Position numbers and translations under genes: made by a program
Origin: Paraclostridium bifermentans
GTDB taxonomy: Bacteria; Bacillota; Clostridia; Peptostreptococcales; Peptostreptococcaceae
Reading direction: 5' to 3'
Assembly: GCF_019916025.1 (NCBI RefSeq)
Contig: NZ_CP079737.1
Coordinates: 806,001-870,000 of the forward strand
DNA: 64,000 nucleotides
Part shown: positions 8,856-18,516 of the stretch, in pieces
How positions within the stretch are numbered: position 1 is the stretch's first letter
How the letters are laid out: every line of letters begins with the position of its first letter
Notes under the pieces: generated by a model
The model's input: the letters and a program-made list of their open reading frames with translations, nothing else
Told to the model about the DNA's origin: nothing
Databases searched by the model: none

Positions 8856-9776
8856 ATGGAAATAAAAAAGATGACTGAGGCAGCTATAATGTCTTCACTT
8901 TTCATAGTTTGTAGTATATTTGCAATATCTACAGGACTTTTATATGGACTTTACATAGACATAATAGTTCCGATTTTTATAGCAATTATATATTTAAGAT
9001 GCGATTTTAAATTTACAATACTTGCAATGGTAACTTGTTTAATAATTGTGGGATTAGTAATGGGGAATATAGGATCGGCAATTTGTATGAGTCAAAGTAT
9101 GATTATTGGAATTATGTGTGGTTATGTTATAACTAAAAAGACTAAAATCTTTGATGATTTATTTTATTTGAGTATAGTATCTTGCTTTATAATGGTTATG
9201 ATAGATGTGTGGTTTTCTAAATTAATTGGATTTAGTTTTATAAAAGAGTATAAAACTATGTTAGCACCTTGGCCTGTAAGTGATGGGTTTAAAGAAGTTT
9301 TATTTTATATGTTTATAGCTACACTTCCTCTTGGAACTATTATAATGACTTATTTTGCAAGTTTATTTATTGGAGATAGAATTAAGTCTTTGAATGAAGA
9401 AGGTAAAAGAAAATTATACATTTTGAAAAATATTAGACAGTATGCAAATTACATATATTGTTCTAAATCTACTGTATATTTTGGATTAGCATATTTGTTT
9501 GTAATTCAGTTGAAAAATATATTAGGTGTTGATATAAAATTTGTATATTTACTTACTATAACTGAAACTATAAAGTATATTGTTTATTATTTTTTAATAA
9601 GAGATGCATATGCATATTTAAGACTTTATACTTATCAAAAAACAAAGTCTATAATGGCATTAAATATAATGGGAATGACATTTTTAGCTTCATTAGTTAT
9701 AAAGTTTAATATTAGCTTTTGGATAATATCAGCTATTGCATTTTTCTATGCACCGATGAAACTAAAGATGACTTAG
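8856..9776 (+). CDS. DUF2232/YybS-like integral membrane protein
   Basis: Membrane protein of 306 residues with about eight hydrophobic helices and no soluble domain. Length, helix pattern and the opening KKMTEAAIMSSLF resemble the YybS/DUF2232 family, which is related in form to substrate-binding S components of ECF transporters. If so it may bind a small ligand in the membrane. No energising ATPases are adjacent. The gene follows a possible regulatory leader and ends at a terminator shared with the convergent DUF3783 gene. The family call is by pattern, not alignment. Confidence 0.6.
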   Translation: MEIKKMTEAAIMSSLFIVCSIFAISTGLLYGLYIDIIVPIFIAIIYLRCDFKFTILAMVTCLIIVGLVMGNIGSAICMSQSMIIGIMCGYVITKKTKIFDDLFYLSIVSCFIMVMIDVWFSKLIGFSFIKEYKTMLAPWPVSDGFKEVLFYMFIATLPLGTIIMTYFASLFIGDRIKSLNEEGKRKLYILKNIRQYANYIYCSKSTVYFGLAYLFVIQLKNILGVDIKFVYLLTITETIKYIVYYFLIRDAYAYLRLYTYQKTKSIMALNIMGMTFLASLVIKFNISFWIISAIAFFYAPMKLKMT

Positions 9777-9794
9777 AACTATTTAAAATAAAAC

Positions 9795-9832
9795 AAAAAG
9801 CACCCTGTAGCATTTGTTGCGGGGCGCTTTTT
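9795..9832. terminator. Bidirectional terminator
   Basis: A GC-rich imperfect hairpin (AAAAAGC ... GCTTTTT, with CCC facing GGG) separates the convergent genes at 8856-9776 and 9837-10253 and can serve both. Confidence 0.8.
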
Positions 9833-9836
9833 AAAT

Positions 9837-10253
9837 TTAGTGATTAAGAGGTTTCCCTGACTTTAAGGCTTCTCTTTCTTCAATTAAGTTTTGTATTACA
9901 GTATTTAATTCCCAGTCAATGGAAGTTTCAGTAACTACAGCAATTAAAGGTCTTTGTATCCTAAATTTTTTAAGAGCTTCCATAAAAGAGTGAATTTTAA
10001 CATGGTCTACATTATTAAATATAACAGTGTTATGCTTTAATCCATCTTCGCAACTTTCATCTATATTATTATTTAAAATATCTTTTACTAAAGTTGTAGC
10101 ATTCTTAGGCACAAGGACTATTTGATCTTTTAAGCCTATTAGATTGCATATATTTTTCAACATACTTAAATCTTTTGTATTAAAGTTATAAAGTAAGACG
10201 CAAACTCTATCGTCGCTATAAGTAGGCAAAGTATTTATATTTTTAAAATCCAT
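9837..10253 (-). CDS. DUF3783 domain protein
   Basis: Soluble protein of 138 residues with no signal peptide. The C-terminal half, with the segments RPLIAVVTETSIDWEL and LIEEREAL, fits the DUF3783 family of clostridia, whose function is unknown. The fold looks like alternating strands and helices. The gene is monocistronic. A strong GGAGG lies unusually far (13 bases) before the ATG, so translation may be weak or the start may differ. No neighbour suggests a pathway. Confidence 0.65.
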   Translation of the reverse strand: MDFKNINTLPTYSDDRVCVLLYNFNTKDLSMLKNICNLIGLKDQIVLVPKNATTLVKDILNNNIDESCEDGLKHNTVIFNNVDHVKIHSFMEALKKFRIQRPLIAVVTETSIDWELNTVIQNLIEEREALKSGKPLNH

Positions 10254-10420
10254 AGTAATTTAAGCACCTCCTTTTTAATAAGTTTACTATTATTGATACC
10301 AAATTTAGAAAATTTTAAACATAAACACGAACTTTATAAAAGTATTATTTAAAAATGTGACTACTATATAAGTGAATTAATATGGGTATATCATTTAAAG
10401 ACATGTTAAGTATTTTATGT

Positions 10421-10449
10421 TATACTATTATGTAAAACATAGTAGTATA
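10421..10449. promoter_or_regulatory. 13-bp inverted repeat upstream of a membrane protein gene
   Basis: TATACTATTATGT and ACATAGTAGTATA form a 13-bp hairpin with one G-T mismatch and a 3-base loop, ending 21 bases before the ATG at 10471. The position suits an operator near the transcription start or a 5' leader hairpin. No U-run follows. Confidence 0.35.
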
Positions 10450-10470
10450 TATTTTAAAAGGAGCAATGAA

Positions 10471-10890
10471 ATGGATAAAACTCAATTTTTAAATTATACA
10501 AATAAAAAACTTAAAAATCAGGTTAATATAAGTAAAAACTGGGCATTAAGAAAAGTACTAGAGAAACCCTTGGAAATAATTTCAAAAGTACTTATAGTTC
10601 CGCCAATTGCTTTTACGGGTATAATGGTATTTGGGATGTTAATTTTAAGCTCAATGAGTTGGTTTAGTATAAGCTATTTTCCTGACTTTATTCAAATAAT
10701 GGATACAAAAATAATAATAGGAATGATTGGGGTTATAATTAGCATTATATTTGCAGTGATAAGTATAGTGGCTTGGCCTATATATATAGTAGTTTTAATA
10801 TTTGGAATTTGGTTTATAAAAACTTATAGAGGGTTTATAAAAAATCATAATTTATACAAAAAAGCAAATGATTTAATGGATAACCTATAA
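10471..10890 (+). CDS. Uncharacterised small membrane protein
   Basis: Protein of 139 residues with a basic N-terminal 35 residues, then two to three strongly hydrophobic segments (about 38-62 and 78-118), and a short charged tail. An upstream frame extension exists, but the ATG at 10471 is the one placed behind AAGGAGC. It ends 57 bases before mnmA on the same strand and may be co-transcribed with it. I do not recognise a family and see no catalytic motif. Confidence 0.7.
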   Translation: MDKTQFLNYTNKKLKNQVNISKNWALRKVLEKPLEIISKVLIVPPIAFTGIMVFGMLILSSMSWFSISYFPDFIQIMDTKIIIGMIGVIISIIFAVISIVAWPIYIVVLIFGIWFIKTYRGFIKNHNLYKKANDLMDNL

Positions 10891-10947
10891 GTTAATACTT
10901 TAAAAAATATATCAAAGTATATATAATATAAAGAACGAGGTGATAAT

Positions 10948-12033
10948 ATGAAAAAAAGAGTAATGATCGGTATGAGTGGTGGAGTAGATAGTTCTGTTGC
11001 AGCGTATCTTTTAAAAGAGCAAGGATATGATGTAATAGGTGTTACTATGAAATTATGGCAAGACGATGATGATGAACTTATAGAAAATGAGGGTGGATGT
11101 TGTTCATTAGCAGCAGTTGAAGATGCGAGAAAAGTTGCTGATAGAATAGGGATACCTTTTTATGTATTAAACTTTAGCGAGGTATTTAAAGAGAAGGTAA
11201 TCGAACCATTTATAGATGAATATTTAAACGGAAGAACTCCAAATCCTTGCATAGCTTGTAATAAGCATATAAAATTTGATGATTTCTTTAATAAAGCTCG
11301 TCAGATAGGATGTGATTATGTAGCTACGGGACATTACGCTAAAATAGAAAAAGATGAAGAGACAGGTAGATATTTACTTAAAAAGTCTGTTACGGATAAA
11401 AAAGACCAAACTTACGCATTATATAATTTAACTCAAGAGCAACTAGAGCATACTTTACTTCCTATAGGAGAGTATGAAAAAGATAAAGTTAGAGAGATTG
11501 CAAAAGAGATAGGTATAGAAGTTCACAATAAACCAGATAGTCAAGAAATATGTTTTGTAAAAGATAATGACTATGCAGGATATGTACAGAAACATTCTAA
11601 AAAGAGAATTGATCCAGGATTTTTCGTAGATACTAATGGTAATGTATTAGGAAAGCATAAGGGAATAATAAATTACACTATAGGTCAAAGAAAAGGGCTA
11701 GGAATTGCATTTGGAAAGCCTATGTTTGTTGTTGATATAGACCCAGTTAAAAATACAGTTGTATTAGGTGATAATGAAGATATATTCTCAAATGCATTAA
11801 TAGCTAGGGATGTAAATTTAATCTCAATAGATGATATAAACGAACCTATAAGAGTACAAGCTAAAGTTAGATATTCAGCAAAAGCATCAGATGCTACAGT
11901 AACTAAAGTTGGAGAAAATACATTTAAAATAGTATTTGATCAACCACAAAGAGCTATAACTAAAGGTCAATCAGTTGTTATGTATGATGGAGAAAAAGTT
12001 GTAGGCGGAGGAGTAATAGAAAAAAGCCTATAA
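10948..12033 (+). CDS. mnmA: tRNA-specific 2-thiouridylase MnmA
   Basis: Enzyme of 361 residues that thiolates U34 of tRNA-Lys, -Glu and -Gln using ATP and a sulfur relay. The PP-loop GMSGGVDSS opens the protein. The two active-site cysteines are in [12 protein letters not shown] and QEICFV, and GQRKGLG lies in the central region. Length matches the family (about 360). GAGGTGAT precedes the ATG. It is followed by the alanine T-box and alaS. No cysteine desulfurase gene is present in the window, so the sulfur donor must be encoded elsewhere. Confidence 0.97.
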   Translation: MKKRVMIGMSGGVDSSVAAYLLKEQGYDVIGVTMKLWQDDDDELIENEGGCCSLAAVEDARKVADRIGIPFYVLNFSEVFKEKVIEPFIDEYLNGRTPNPCIACNKHIKFDDFFNKARQIGCDYVATGHYAKIEKDEETGRYLLKKSVTDKKDQTYALYNLTQEQLEHTLLPIGEYEKDKVREIAKEIGIEVHNKPDSQEICFVKDNDYAGYVQKHSKKRIDPGFFVDTNGNVLGKHKGIINYTIGQRKGLGIAFGKPMFVVDIDPVKNTVVLGDNEDIFSNALIARDVNLISIDDINEPIRVQAKVRYSAKASDATVTKVGENTFKIVFDQPQRAITKGQSVVMYDGEKVVGGGVIEKSL

Positions 12034-12110
12034 TAAAAAACTATTGATTATTTTCATAAAATTTAGTAATATAACTATTAATCATATAGAAATAAAATAA
12101 TTTTAAATAC

Positions 12111-12348
12111 AGTGAAGAGAAATAGTAAATTAATTGATGCATTACAGAGAGAGGGAATAGGTGAAAGCCCTTATGATAGATTAGTTGAAGCAGTCTTGGA
12201 GTATCAACTTTGAAACTAAGTAGGAGTTGACGGTAGTTCCGTTATAACTTAAGGTTTTCCGAAGATACTGTAGATTTTTTACAGTAATTAGGGTGGTACC
12301 GCGAGATATATCCTCGCCCCTATAGTATTATAGAGGCGGGGATTTTTT
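12111..12348 (+). promoter_or_regulatory. T-box riboswitch (alanine) upstream of alaS
   Basis: The leader carries the diagnostic T-box AGGGTGGTACCGCG at 12290-12303. It is followed by a terminator hairpin at about 12308-12348 whose CCTCGCCCCTATA arm pairs with TATAGAGGCGGGG before a T-run. AGAGAG-type stem I sequence lies upstream. TGGT in the T-box would pair with an ACCA tRNA end, as in tRNA-Ala. A GCA triplet at 12190-12192 is a possible specifier, not proven. Uncharged tRNA-Ala should favour read-through into alaS. Confidence 0.93.
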
Positions 12349-12388
12349 AATTCACAGAAAAGTAGCAAATTTAAGGAGGAAATTTAAA

Positions 12389-15034
12389 ATGCAAAAAATG
12401 GGATTAAACGAAATAAGAAGTAAATTTTTAAAATTCTTTGAATCAAAAGGACACTTAGTTCAACCAAGTTATTCATTAGTGCCACATAATGATAAAAGTT
12501 TATTATTAATAAATGCAGGTATGGCACCTCTTAAAAATTATTTTTCAGGAACAGAGATTCCACCAAGTAAGAGAATGACTACTTGTCAAAAGTGTGTAAG
12601 AACAGGAGATATAGAAAATGTAGGGGTTACAGCTAGACATGCTACATTATTCGAAATGCTTGGAAACTTCTCTTTTGGAGATTACTTTAAAGAAGAAACT
12701 TTAAAATGGGGATGGGAGTTTGTTACAGAACATTTAAACATACCTCAAGATAAAGTATGGGTAAGTGTATACTTTGAAGATGACGAAGCTTTTGAAATAT
12801 GGGAAAAGGAAATAGGTATACCAAAAGAAAGAATAGTAAGACTTGGAAAAGAAGATAACTTCTGGGAAATAGGAACTGGTGCTTGTGGACCTTGTTCAGA
12901 AATTCACTTTGATAGAGGTGAAGAATATGGATGTGATAATCCAGATTGTAAACCAGGATGTGATTGTGATAGATACTTAGAATTCTGGAACCATGTTTTC
13001 TCTCAATTTAACAAAGATGAAGAAGGAAATTACAATCCATTAGAGAACAAAAACATAGATACTGGTATGGGTCTTGAAAGAATTGCATGTATAATGCAAG
13101 GAGTTGACACTATATTTGATGTAGATACTATAAAGCAAATATTAAATGCTGTTGAGAAAATGACAAATTCAACATATGGAAAAGATTACAAAACTGATAA
13201 ATCTATAAGAATAATAACTGATCATATAAGAAGTGTAAGTTTCTTAGTTGCGGATGGAGTTTTACCATCAAATGAAGGTAGAGGATACGTATTAAGAAGA
13301 TTATTAAGAAGAGCTGCTCGTAATGGTAAATTACTTGGAATGAAAGATCCATTCTTATACAACTTAGTTGATGAAGTTATATCTGTAAGTGGAGAAGCTT
13401 ACCCAGAGTTAGTTGAAAAAGCTGACTACATTAAAAAAGTTATAAGAATAGAAGAAGAAAAGTTTAATGAAACTATAGATAAAGGTAATGAAATATTATC
13501 TTCATATATAGAAGAGTTAAAAGCTAAAAATGAGAAAACTTTAAGTGGAGAGAATGCATTTAGATTATATGATACTTATGGGTTCCCTGTTGACTTAACA
13601 AAAGAGATATTAGAAGAAGAACATTTAGAAATAGATGAAGAAGGCTTCAAAGCTGAAATGGAAAAACAAAGACAAACAGCTAGAGATGCAAGAGGAAATA
13701 TGGATGCAGAAGCATGGAAAGAAGATGCTATAGCTAAATTAGATAAAGATATAGTTACAAATTTTGAAGGATATGATATTCTATCTATAGAATCAACTGT
13801 TAAGGGAATAGCTAAAAATAATGAATTAGTAGACTCAGCAAGTGTTGGTGATGAAGTTATAATAGTTCTTGATAAAACTGCATTTTATGCAGAAGGTGGA
13901 GGACAAGTTGGAGACAAAGGTCTTTTAGTTAATAAAAACGAAGATTTAGTAGTAGAAGTTTTAGATACTAAAAAAGGTCCAAATAACACTATAAAGCATG
14001 TATGTATAGTTAAATCAGGAATTATAAAACTTGAAGATGTAGTATATACTAAGGTTGATAAAGAAGTTAGATTAGCTTCAGCAAGAAACCACAGTGCTAC
14101 ACATGTTCTTCATAAAGTATTAAAAGAAGTTTTAGGAGATCACGTAAACCAAGCTGGATCGCTTGTTACTCCAGAACGATTAAGATTTGACGTAACTCAC
14201 TTTGAATCTATATCAAAAGATGAGTTAAAGCTTATTGAAGAAAAAGTAAATAATATTATATTTGAAGCTTTAGATATAACTTGTGAAACTATGAGTATGA
14301 CAGAAGCTGGTCAAAAAGGTGCAACAGCATTATTCGGAGAAAAATATGGTGATGAAGTAAGAGTTGTTTCAATGGGAGAATTCTCTATGGAATTATGTGG
14401 AGGTACTCACTTAACAAACACTTCTCAAATAGGTATGTTTAAGATACTTTCTGAAGGTGGAGTTGCAGCAGGAGTAAGAAGAATAGAAGCTATAACTGGT
14501 AAAGAAGTATATTATTTCTTAAACAACAAGCAAGATTTAATAAATGAAGTGTGTACATCTGTTAAAGCTAAAGAAGATAATTTAGTAGCAAGAGTAACTA
14601 ACTTATTAGATGAAAACAAGACATTAGCTAAAGAATTAAATGAAGTAAAAGCAAAAATGAGCTTACAATCTGCAGATTCTATATTAGACTCTAAGACAGA
14701 TATAAATGGAGTAAATATAGTAACAGCTAAGTTTGAAGATATGGATATGGATACACTTAGAAACACTGCAGATACTTTAAGAGATAAGTTAGCTTCTGGA
14801 GTAGTAGTATTAGGAAATGTAGCAGGAGGAAAAATAAACTTTGTTGCTACAGCTACTAAAGATGTACTTGAAAAAGGTGTTCATGCTGGAAATATAGTTA
14901 GAGAAGTAGCTCAAGTAGCAGGAGGAAAAGGTGGAGGAAGACCTAATATGGCACAAGCTGGAGCTCCAGATGTAGCTAAGGTTGACGAAGCTTTAAATCA
15001 TGCAAAAGAGGTTTTAAAAACTCAAGTGAAATAA
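12389..15034 (+). CDS. alaS: Alanyl-tRNA synthetase
   Basis: Class II synthetase of 881 residues that charges tRNA-Ala. The catalytic core shows the motif 2 region (TTCQKCVRTGDIENVG, HATLFEMLGNFSFGDYF) and the GTGACGPCSE segment. The editing domain has the zinc-site histidines in HSATHVLH and the CGGTH motif. The C-terminal DHHA1-type region has the glycine-rich GGKGGGRPNMAQAG. The length is normal. AAGGAGGA precedes the ATG, and expression is controlled by the T-box just upstream. It leads into ireB after 38 bases, probably in one transcript. Confidence 0.98.
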   Translation: MQKMGLNEIRSKFLKFFESKGHLVQPSYSLVPHNDKSLLLINAGMAPLKNYFSGTEIPPSKRMTTCQKCVRTGDIENVGVTARHATLFEMLGNFSFGDYFKEETLKWGWEFVTEHLNIPQDKVWVSVYFEDDEAFEIWEKEIGIPKERIVRLGKEDNFWEIGTGACGPCSEIHFDRGEEYGCDNPDCKPGCDCDRYLEFWNHVFSQFNKDEEGNYNPLENKNIDTGMGLERIACIMQGVDTIFDVDTIKQILNAVEKMTNSTYGKDYKTDKSIRIITDHIRSVSFLVADGVLPSNEGRGYVLRRLLRRAARNGKLLGMKDPFLYNLVDEVISVSGEAYPELVEKADYIKKVIRIEEEKFNETIDKGNEILSSYIEELKAKNEKTLSGENAFRLYDTYGFPVDLTKEILEEEHLEIDEEGFKAEMEKQRQTARDARGNMDAEAWKEDAIAKLDKDIVTNFEGYDILSIESTVKGIAKNNELVDSASVGDEVIIVLDKTAFYAEGGGQVGDKGLLVNKNEDLVVEVLDTKKGPNNTIKHVCIVKSGIIKLEDVVYTKVDKEVRLASARNHSATHVLHKVLKEVLGDHVNQAGSLVTPERLRFDVTHFESISKDELKLIEEKVNNIIFEALDITCETMSMTEAGQKGATALFGEKYGDEVRVVSMGEFSMELCGGTHLTNTSQIGMFKILSEGGVAAGVRRIEAITGKEVYYFLNNKQDLINEVCTSVKAKEDNLVARVTNLLDENKTLAKELNEVKAKMSLQSADSILDSKTDINGVNIVTAKFEDMDMDTLRNTADTLRDKLASGVVVLGNVAGGKINFVATATKDVLEKGVHAGNIVREVAQVAGGKGGGRPNMAQAGAPDVAKVDEALNHAKEVLKTQVK

Positions 15035-15072
15035 TAATTTTAAATAAATATTAAAGATAGGGGTGTTGTAGT

Positions 15073-15333
15073 ATGAATGAAAATATGGATTATACAATGA
15101 AATTCGAAGGTATAACATCTGAACAAATGAGTGTTAGTGAGGCTATCGATTTAGTTTATGATTCACTTCAAGAGAAAGGATATAACCCAATAAATCAAAT
15201 TATAGGATATATACTTTCAGGAGATTCTAGTTATATAACAAGTCACAATAATGCTAGAGGGATAATGAAGAAATTTGAAAGAGATGAAATATTAGAAGAG
15301 GTTATCACTTATTATTTGAACAATAGAAAGTAG
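15073..15333 (+). CDS. ireB: IreB family regulatory phosphoprotein
   Basis: Small protein of 86 residues matching the IreB/DUF965 family throughout, including SEAIDLVYDSLQEKGYNP, IGYILSGDSSYITSHNNAR and the C-terminal YYLNN. In Enterococcus IreB is a substrate of a PASTA kinase and affects intrinsic cephalosporin resistance. Its place between alaS and ruvX is conserved in many Firmicutes. Here a 722-residue membrane protein gene is inserted before ruvX. A GGGG ribosome site precedes the ATG. Confidence 0.93.
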   Translation: MNENMDYTMKFEGITSEQMSVSEAIDLVYDSLQEKGYNPINQIIGYILSGDSSYITSHNNARGIMKKFERDEILEEVITYYLNNRK

Positions 15334-15342
15334 GTCAATCTT

Positions 15343-17511
15343 ATGAAAAAAAAGATTGTATCCTTATTAACAATTTTAATGATACTTATAAGTTCTGTTC
15401 CTAGCATTTGTTTTGCTGATGATAAAGGCAAGGCAATAGTAATTGATTTAAATAGGACTGGCCTTGAAGATATGCTAAGTATAGATTCTCTATCTAAAAA
15501 GATGGAAAAAGAAGGCTATATAGGGCTTATGAATATCAGAGGTGACAGAGGAACAGATGACAGAAGGTCATATGCAGCTGTAGGTGCTGGAGGAAAAGTT
15601 ACCTTGCCAAACCAGAACCTAATTAACTTTGAAGAAGTTAATAAAGGTAATGCAAAGGCGTATAAAGCTGAAACAGGACACAATCCCAAGAAAATAAATG
15701 ATATGACAATAAACCATTCTCTAAGTGAGAACTTAGAGAATGGTTCTTATGGTTCTGTACTTGGATCGTTAGGACAGACTTTATCAAATCATAAATTAAG
15801 GGCATCTGTTATAGGTAACGCCGATAGAGTTAATAATGGAGAACTAATAAAAAATAGAAATATAGCATTAATGGCTATGGATAACATAGGTAGAGTTGAT
15901 GATGGGAATGTAGATAATATAAATATCAAAGACAACACTATGCCCTATGGAATAAGAACAGATTATAACAAACTAAAAAGTGAAACTAAAAAGTTTTATG
16001 ATAATAGTGATGTTTTATTTGTTGAACTTGGAGATACGTATAGATTAGATGATTACAAAAATTATTTAAATGAAAAAACTTACAATAATATGAAAAAAAA
16101 TATTTATAAAAATATAGATGATTATTTACAAGAAGTTTTCAAAATGGTTGATGAAAATGATACTATTTATATAATGTCAGCTTTTCCAAGTAAATCAGAT
16201 TATAAAAATCAAAAAAGGCTATCTCCTGTAATTAAATTTGAAGGTTCTCAAAAGGGAGTTTTAAAATCTGCTACAACAAGAAGAGAAGGTGTAGTTGGAA
16301 ACTTAGATATAGGAGTAGATATACTTGCTAAGTTTGGCCTAAAAAATGAAAAAATGGTAGGAAGAGCATTTGAGGAAGTTAATAAAGAAGATAATATAAG
16401 TTTTATCAATCATGAATTTGATAAAATGGTATCTATGCTAGGAGTGAGAACTCCTATTGTAAACACTACTGTAGGAATAGTTGCAGCAGCATGGATTATA
16501 TGTACGGTATTATTAATTTTCTTTAGAAAAAAACTACCTAAAAAAGAATTAGTTTTTAGCATATTAAAAGAATTTATAAAACTAGGGGTAGTGATACCTT
16601 TAGCATTTATAGTTTCGCCTATTTTTAATTTTGCAACTCCAACTAGTATAACCTTAGGAATATTTGGAACCTTATTGGTATTATATTTAATAGGGAAAAT
16701 TTTCTTTAAGGACGATATTAAGTATATGGCATTTTTCTCTATAATTACTATTATAGTAATAGTAGTTGATTCTATATTTGGAACACACTTAATGCAAAAT
16801 AACATAATGAGTTATGATGCTATAATAGGTGCTAGATACTATGGTGTTGGAAATGAATATGAAGGTATAACTATAGGATGTGCAATATTTGCGATGTCAG
16901 TATTAGTGAACTACAAAAAAATACCTAAATGGATTGCAGTTGTTGCATCTTTAATTATACTTATAACTAGTGCTTATCCATCGATGGGAGCAAATGTTGG
17001 AGGAGCAATATCAGAATCAGTGGCATATACATTATTTTTATTACTTGCATTTGATGTTAAGATGGATCTTAAAAAGAGCATATTACTATCACTTGTGCCA
17101 GTAATGATTGTTTGTATATTTGCTGCACTAGATGTAGTTTCTAAAAGCCAGTCTCATTTATCTGGATTTGTAAACCAGATATCTGTAAATGGGCCAATTG
17201 CTATAATTCAAACATTTACTAGAAAGATACAAATGAATGTAGATATTGCAACTAGCAATATATTAATTGTTGCAGCTTTAGTAGTTGCTGGATATATGAC
17301 TAAGTTTATTTTTAAACCTGCTAATCATTTTAAAAAGTTGTCAGAAAAATATCCTTATATATTTAAGGGATTTGTAGCAACAACAGTAGGATGTATAGTT
17401 ACTTTAATTTTTAATGATTCAGGAATAGTTGCGGCTGGAACAGCATCTATTTATATATTAATACCAATATTGGTTATGAGTGTAAATATGATGATTTTTG
17501 ATAAAGAGTAG
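15343..17511 (+). CDS. Exported phosphatase-like domain fused to a multi-TM region, uncharacterised
   Basis: Protein of 722 residues starting 9 bases after ireB. A signal peptide (about 1-25) ends near CFADD. An extracytoplasmic domain runs to about 370, and from about 376 some nine or ten membrane helices follow. The opening AIVIDLNRTGLEDM plus the early GAGG segment recalls alkaline-phosphatase-like domains that start with a metal-binding aspartate, but I cannot see the full metal-site set. Position suggests a cell-envelope role linked to IreB signalling. The fold assignment is inference. A strong terminator follows. Confidence 0.75.
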   Translation: MKKKIVSLLTILMILISSVPSICFADDKGKAIVIDLNRTGLEDMLSIDSLSKKMEKEGYIGLMNIRGDRGTDDRRSYAAVGAGGKVTLPNQNLINFEEVNKGNAKAYKAETGHNPKKINDMTINHSLSENLENGSYGSVLGSLGQTLSNHKLRASVIGNADRVNNGELIKNRNIALMAMDNIGRVDDGNVDNINIKDNTMPYGIRTDYNKLKSETKKFYDNSDVLFVELGDTYRLDDYKNYLNEKTYNNMKKNIYKNIDDYLQEVFKMVDENDTIYIMSAFPSKSDYKNQKRLSPVIKFEGSQKGVLKSATTRREGVVGNLDIGVDILAKFGLKNEKMVGRAFEEVNKEDNISFINHEFDKMVSMLGVRTPIVNTTVGIVAAAWIICTVLLIFFRKKLPKKELVFSILKEFIKLGVVIPLAFIVSPIFNFATPTSITLGIFGTLLVLYLIGKIFFKDDIKYMAFFSIITIIVIVVDSIFGTHLMQNNIMSYDAIIGARYYGVGNEYEGITIGCAIFAMSVLVNYKKIPKWIAVVASLIILITSAYPSMGANVGGAISESVAYTLFLLLAFDVKMDLKKSILLSLVPVMIVCIFAALDVVSKSQSHLSGFVNQISVNGPIAIIQTFTRKIQMNVDIATSNILIVAALVVAGYMTKFIFKPANHFKKLSEKYPYIFKGFVATTVGCIVTLIFNDSGIVAAGTASIYILIPILVMSVNMMIFDKE

Positions 17512-17518
17512 TATAATA

Positions 17519-17560
17519 TTAACCTAGATATTAAAAAAATAATATCTAGGTTAATTTTTT
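17519..17560 (+). terminator. Rho-independent terminator
   Basis: TTAACCTAGATATTA pairs with its inverted copy and is followed by TTTTTT; it closes the alaS-ireB-membrane protein unit. Confidence 0.88.
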
Positions 17561-17653
17561 CTGTACATAATGTGTTGAAATTAGAGTACAATAAGAATAT
17601 AGTATATACATATAGTGAATAATTATTAAATTTGGTTGACCGAGGAGAATTAA

Positions 17654-18082
17654 ATGATATTAGACGGAAGAATAATGGGTCTTGACGTAGGAGATAAAAC
17701 TATAGGAGTTGCAGTTAGTGACCTTATGGGAATTACGGCACAAGGAGTTAAGACTGTAAGAAGAGTTGGAAAGAAAAAAGATATAGAGGAATTAAAAGCT
17801 ATTATAAAAGAAAGACAAGTTAATAAGATAGTTTCAGGACTTCCTAAAAATATGAATGGAACATTAGGACCACAAGGTGAAAAAGTTATAAAGTTTTGTG
17901 AGTTATTAGAACAAGAAACGGGTATGAAAATAGAATACTGGGATGAGAGATTATCTACAGTTGCAGCAGAAAGATCTTTAATAGAAGCTGACGTTAGAAG
18001 AGAAAAAAGAAAAAAAGTAATTGATATGCTTGCGGCAGTAATAATTTTACAAGGTTATTTAGATAGTAAAAGAATTTTCTAA
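17654..18082 (+). CDS. ruvX: Holliday junction resolvase-like RuvX/YqgF
   Basis: RNase H-fold nuclease of 142 residues, implicated in pre-16S rRNA 5' end processing and in resolving DNA junctions. It begins [15 protein letters not shown], whose first aspartate is the metal ligand. It also has the internal [13 protein letters not shown] segment and the acidic DERLSTVAA motif. Length is typical (about 140). GACCGAGGAGA lies before the ATG. A DUF1292 gene follows, as in many Firmicutes. Confidence 0.95.
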   Translation: MILDGRIMGLDVGDKTIGVAVSDLMGITAQGVKTVRRVGKKKDIEELKAIIKERQVNKIVSGLPKNMNGTLGPQGEKVIKFCELLEQETGMKIEYWDERLSTVAAERSLIEADVRREKRKKVIDMLAAVIILQGYLDSKRIF

Positions 18083-18149
18083 AATCTATGTAAAATAACA
18101 ATGATATAAGTTATAATATATTTAAATAATTAAATTTGAGGTGATATAC

Positions 18150-18419
18150 ATGCAAGAAAACATAGTAAACTTAATAGACCAAGATGGAAATGAAATACAA
18201 TTTGAAATAATATTAACTTTAGAAGCAGAAGGAAAAGAATATGCAATACTTATGCCTTTAGAAGATAATGATGCTGAAGAAGCTTTAATATTTAGAATTG
18301 ATACAGATGAAGAGGGAGATATATTAACTCCACTTGAAAATGACGAAGAGTATGAGACAGTTGTAGCTGTATACAATACTTTAATGGAAGAAGAAGGATT
18401 AAACTTCGACGAAGAATAG
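18150..18419 (+). CDS. DUF1292 (YrzB-like) acidic protein
   Basis: Acidic soluble protein of 89 residues of the DUF1292/YrzB family, recognised by NLIDQDGNEIQFE, the KEYAILMPL core and the acidic C-terminus. Its function is unknown; its place after ruvX is conserved. An in-frame GTG at 18141 sits inside the ribosome site GAGGTGAT, so the ATG at 18150 is the better start. A hairpin follows. Confidence 0.9.
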   Translation: MQENIVNLIDQDGNEIQFEIILTLEAEGKEYAILMPLEDNDAEEALIFRIDTDEEGDILTPLENDEEYETVVAVYNTLMEEEGLNFDEE

Positions 18420-18448
18420 TTAATATTAAAATTGTATAGTTTATAAAT

Positions 18449-18477
18449 GGGAGTATCCTTTAAGGTGCTCCCTTTTT
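18449..18477 (+). terminator. Rho-independent terminator
   Basis: GGGAG and CTCCC arms with an inner CCTT/AAGG pairing are followed by CTTTTT downstream of the DUF1292 gene. Confidence 0.8.
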
Positions 18478-18516
18478 ACGCTTTAAATGAAGTGAATTTT
18501 ACATAGGAGGAGTTAG

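Noticed and set aside
16410-16805. Minus-strand ORF of 131 codons inside the 722-aa gene
   Set aside because: Antisense shadow of membrane helices.
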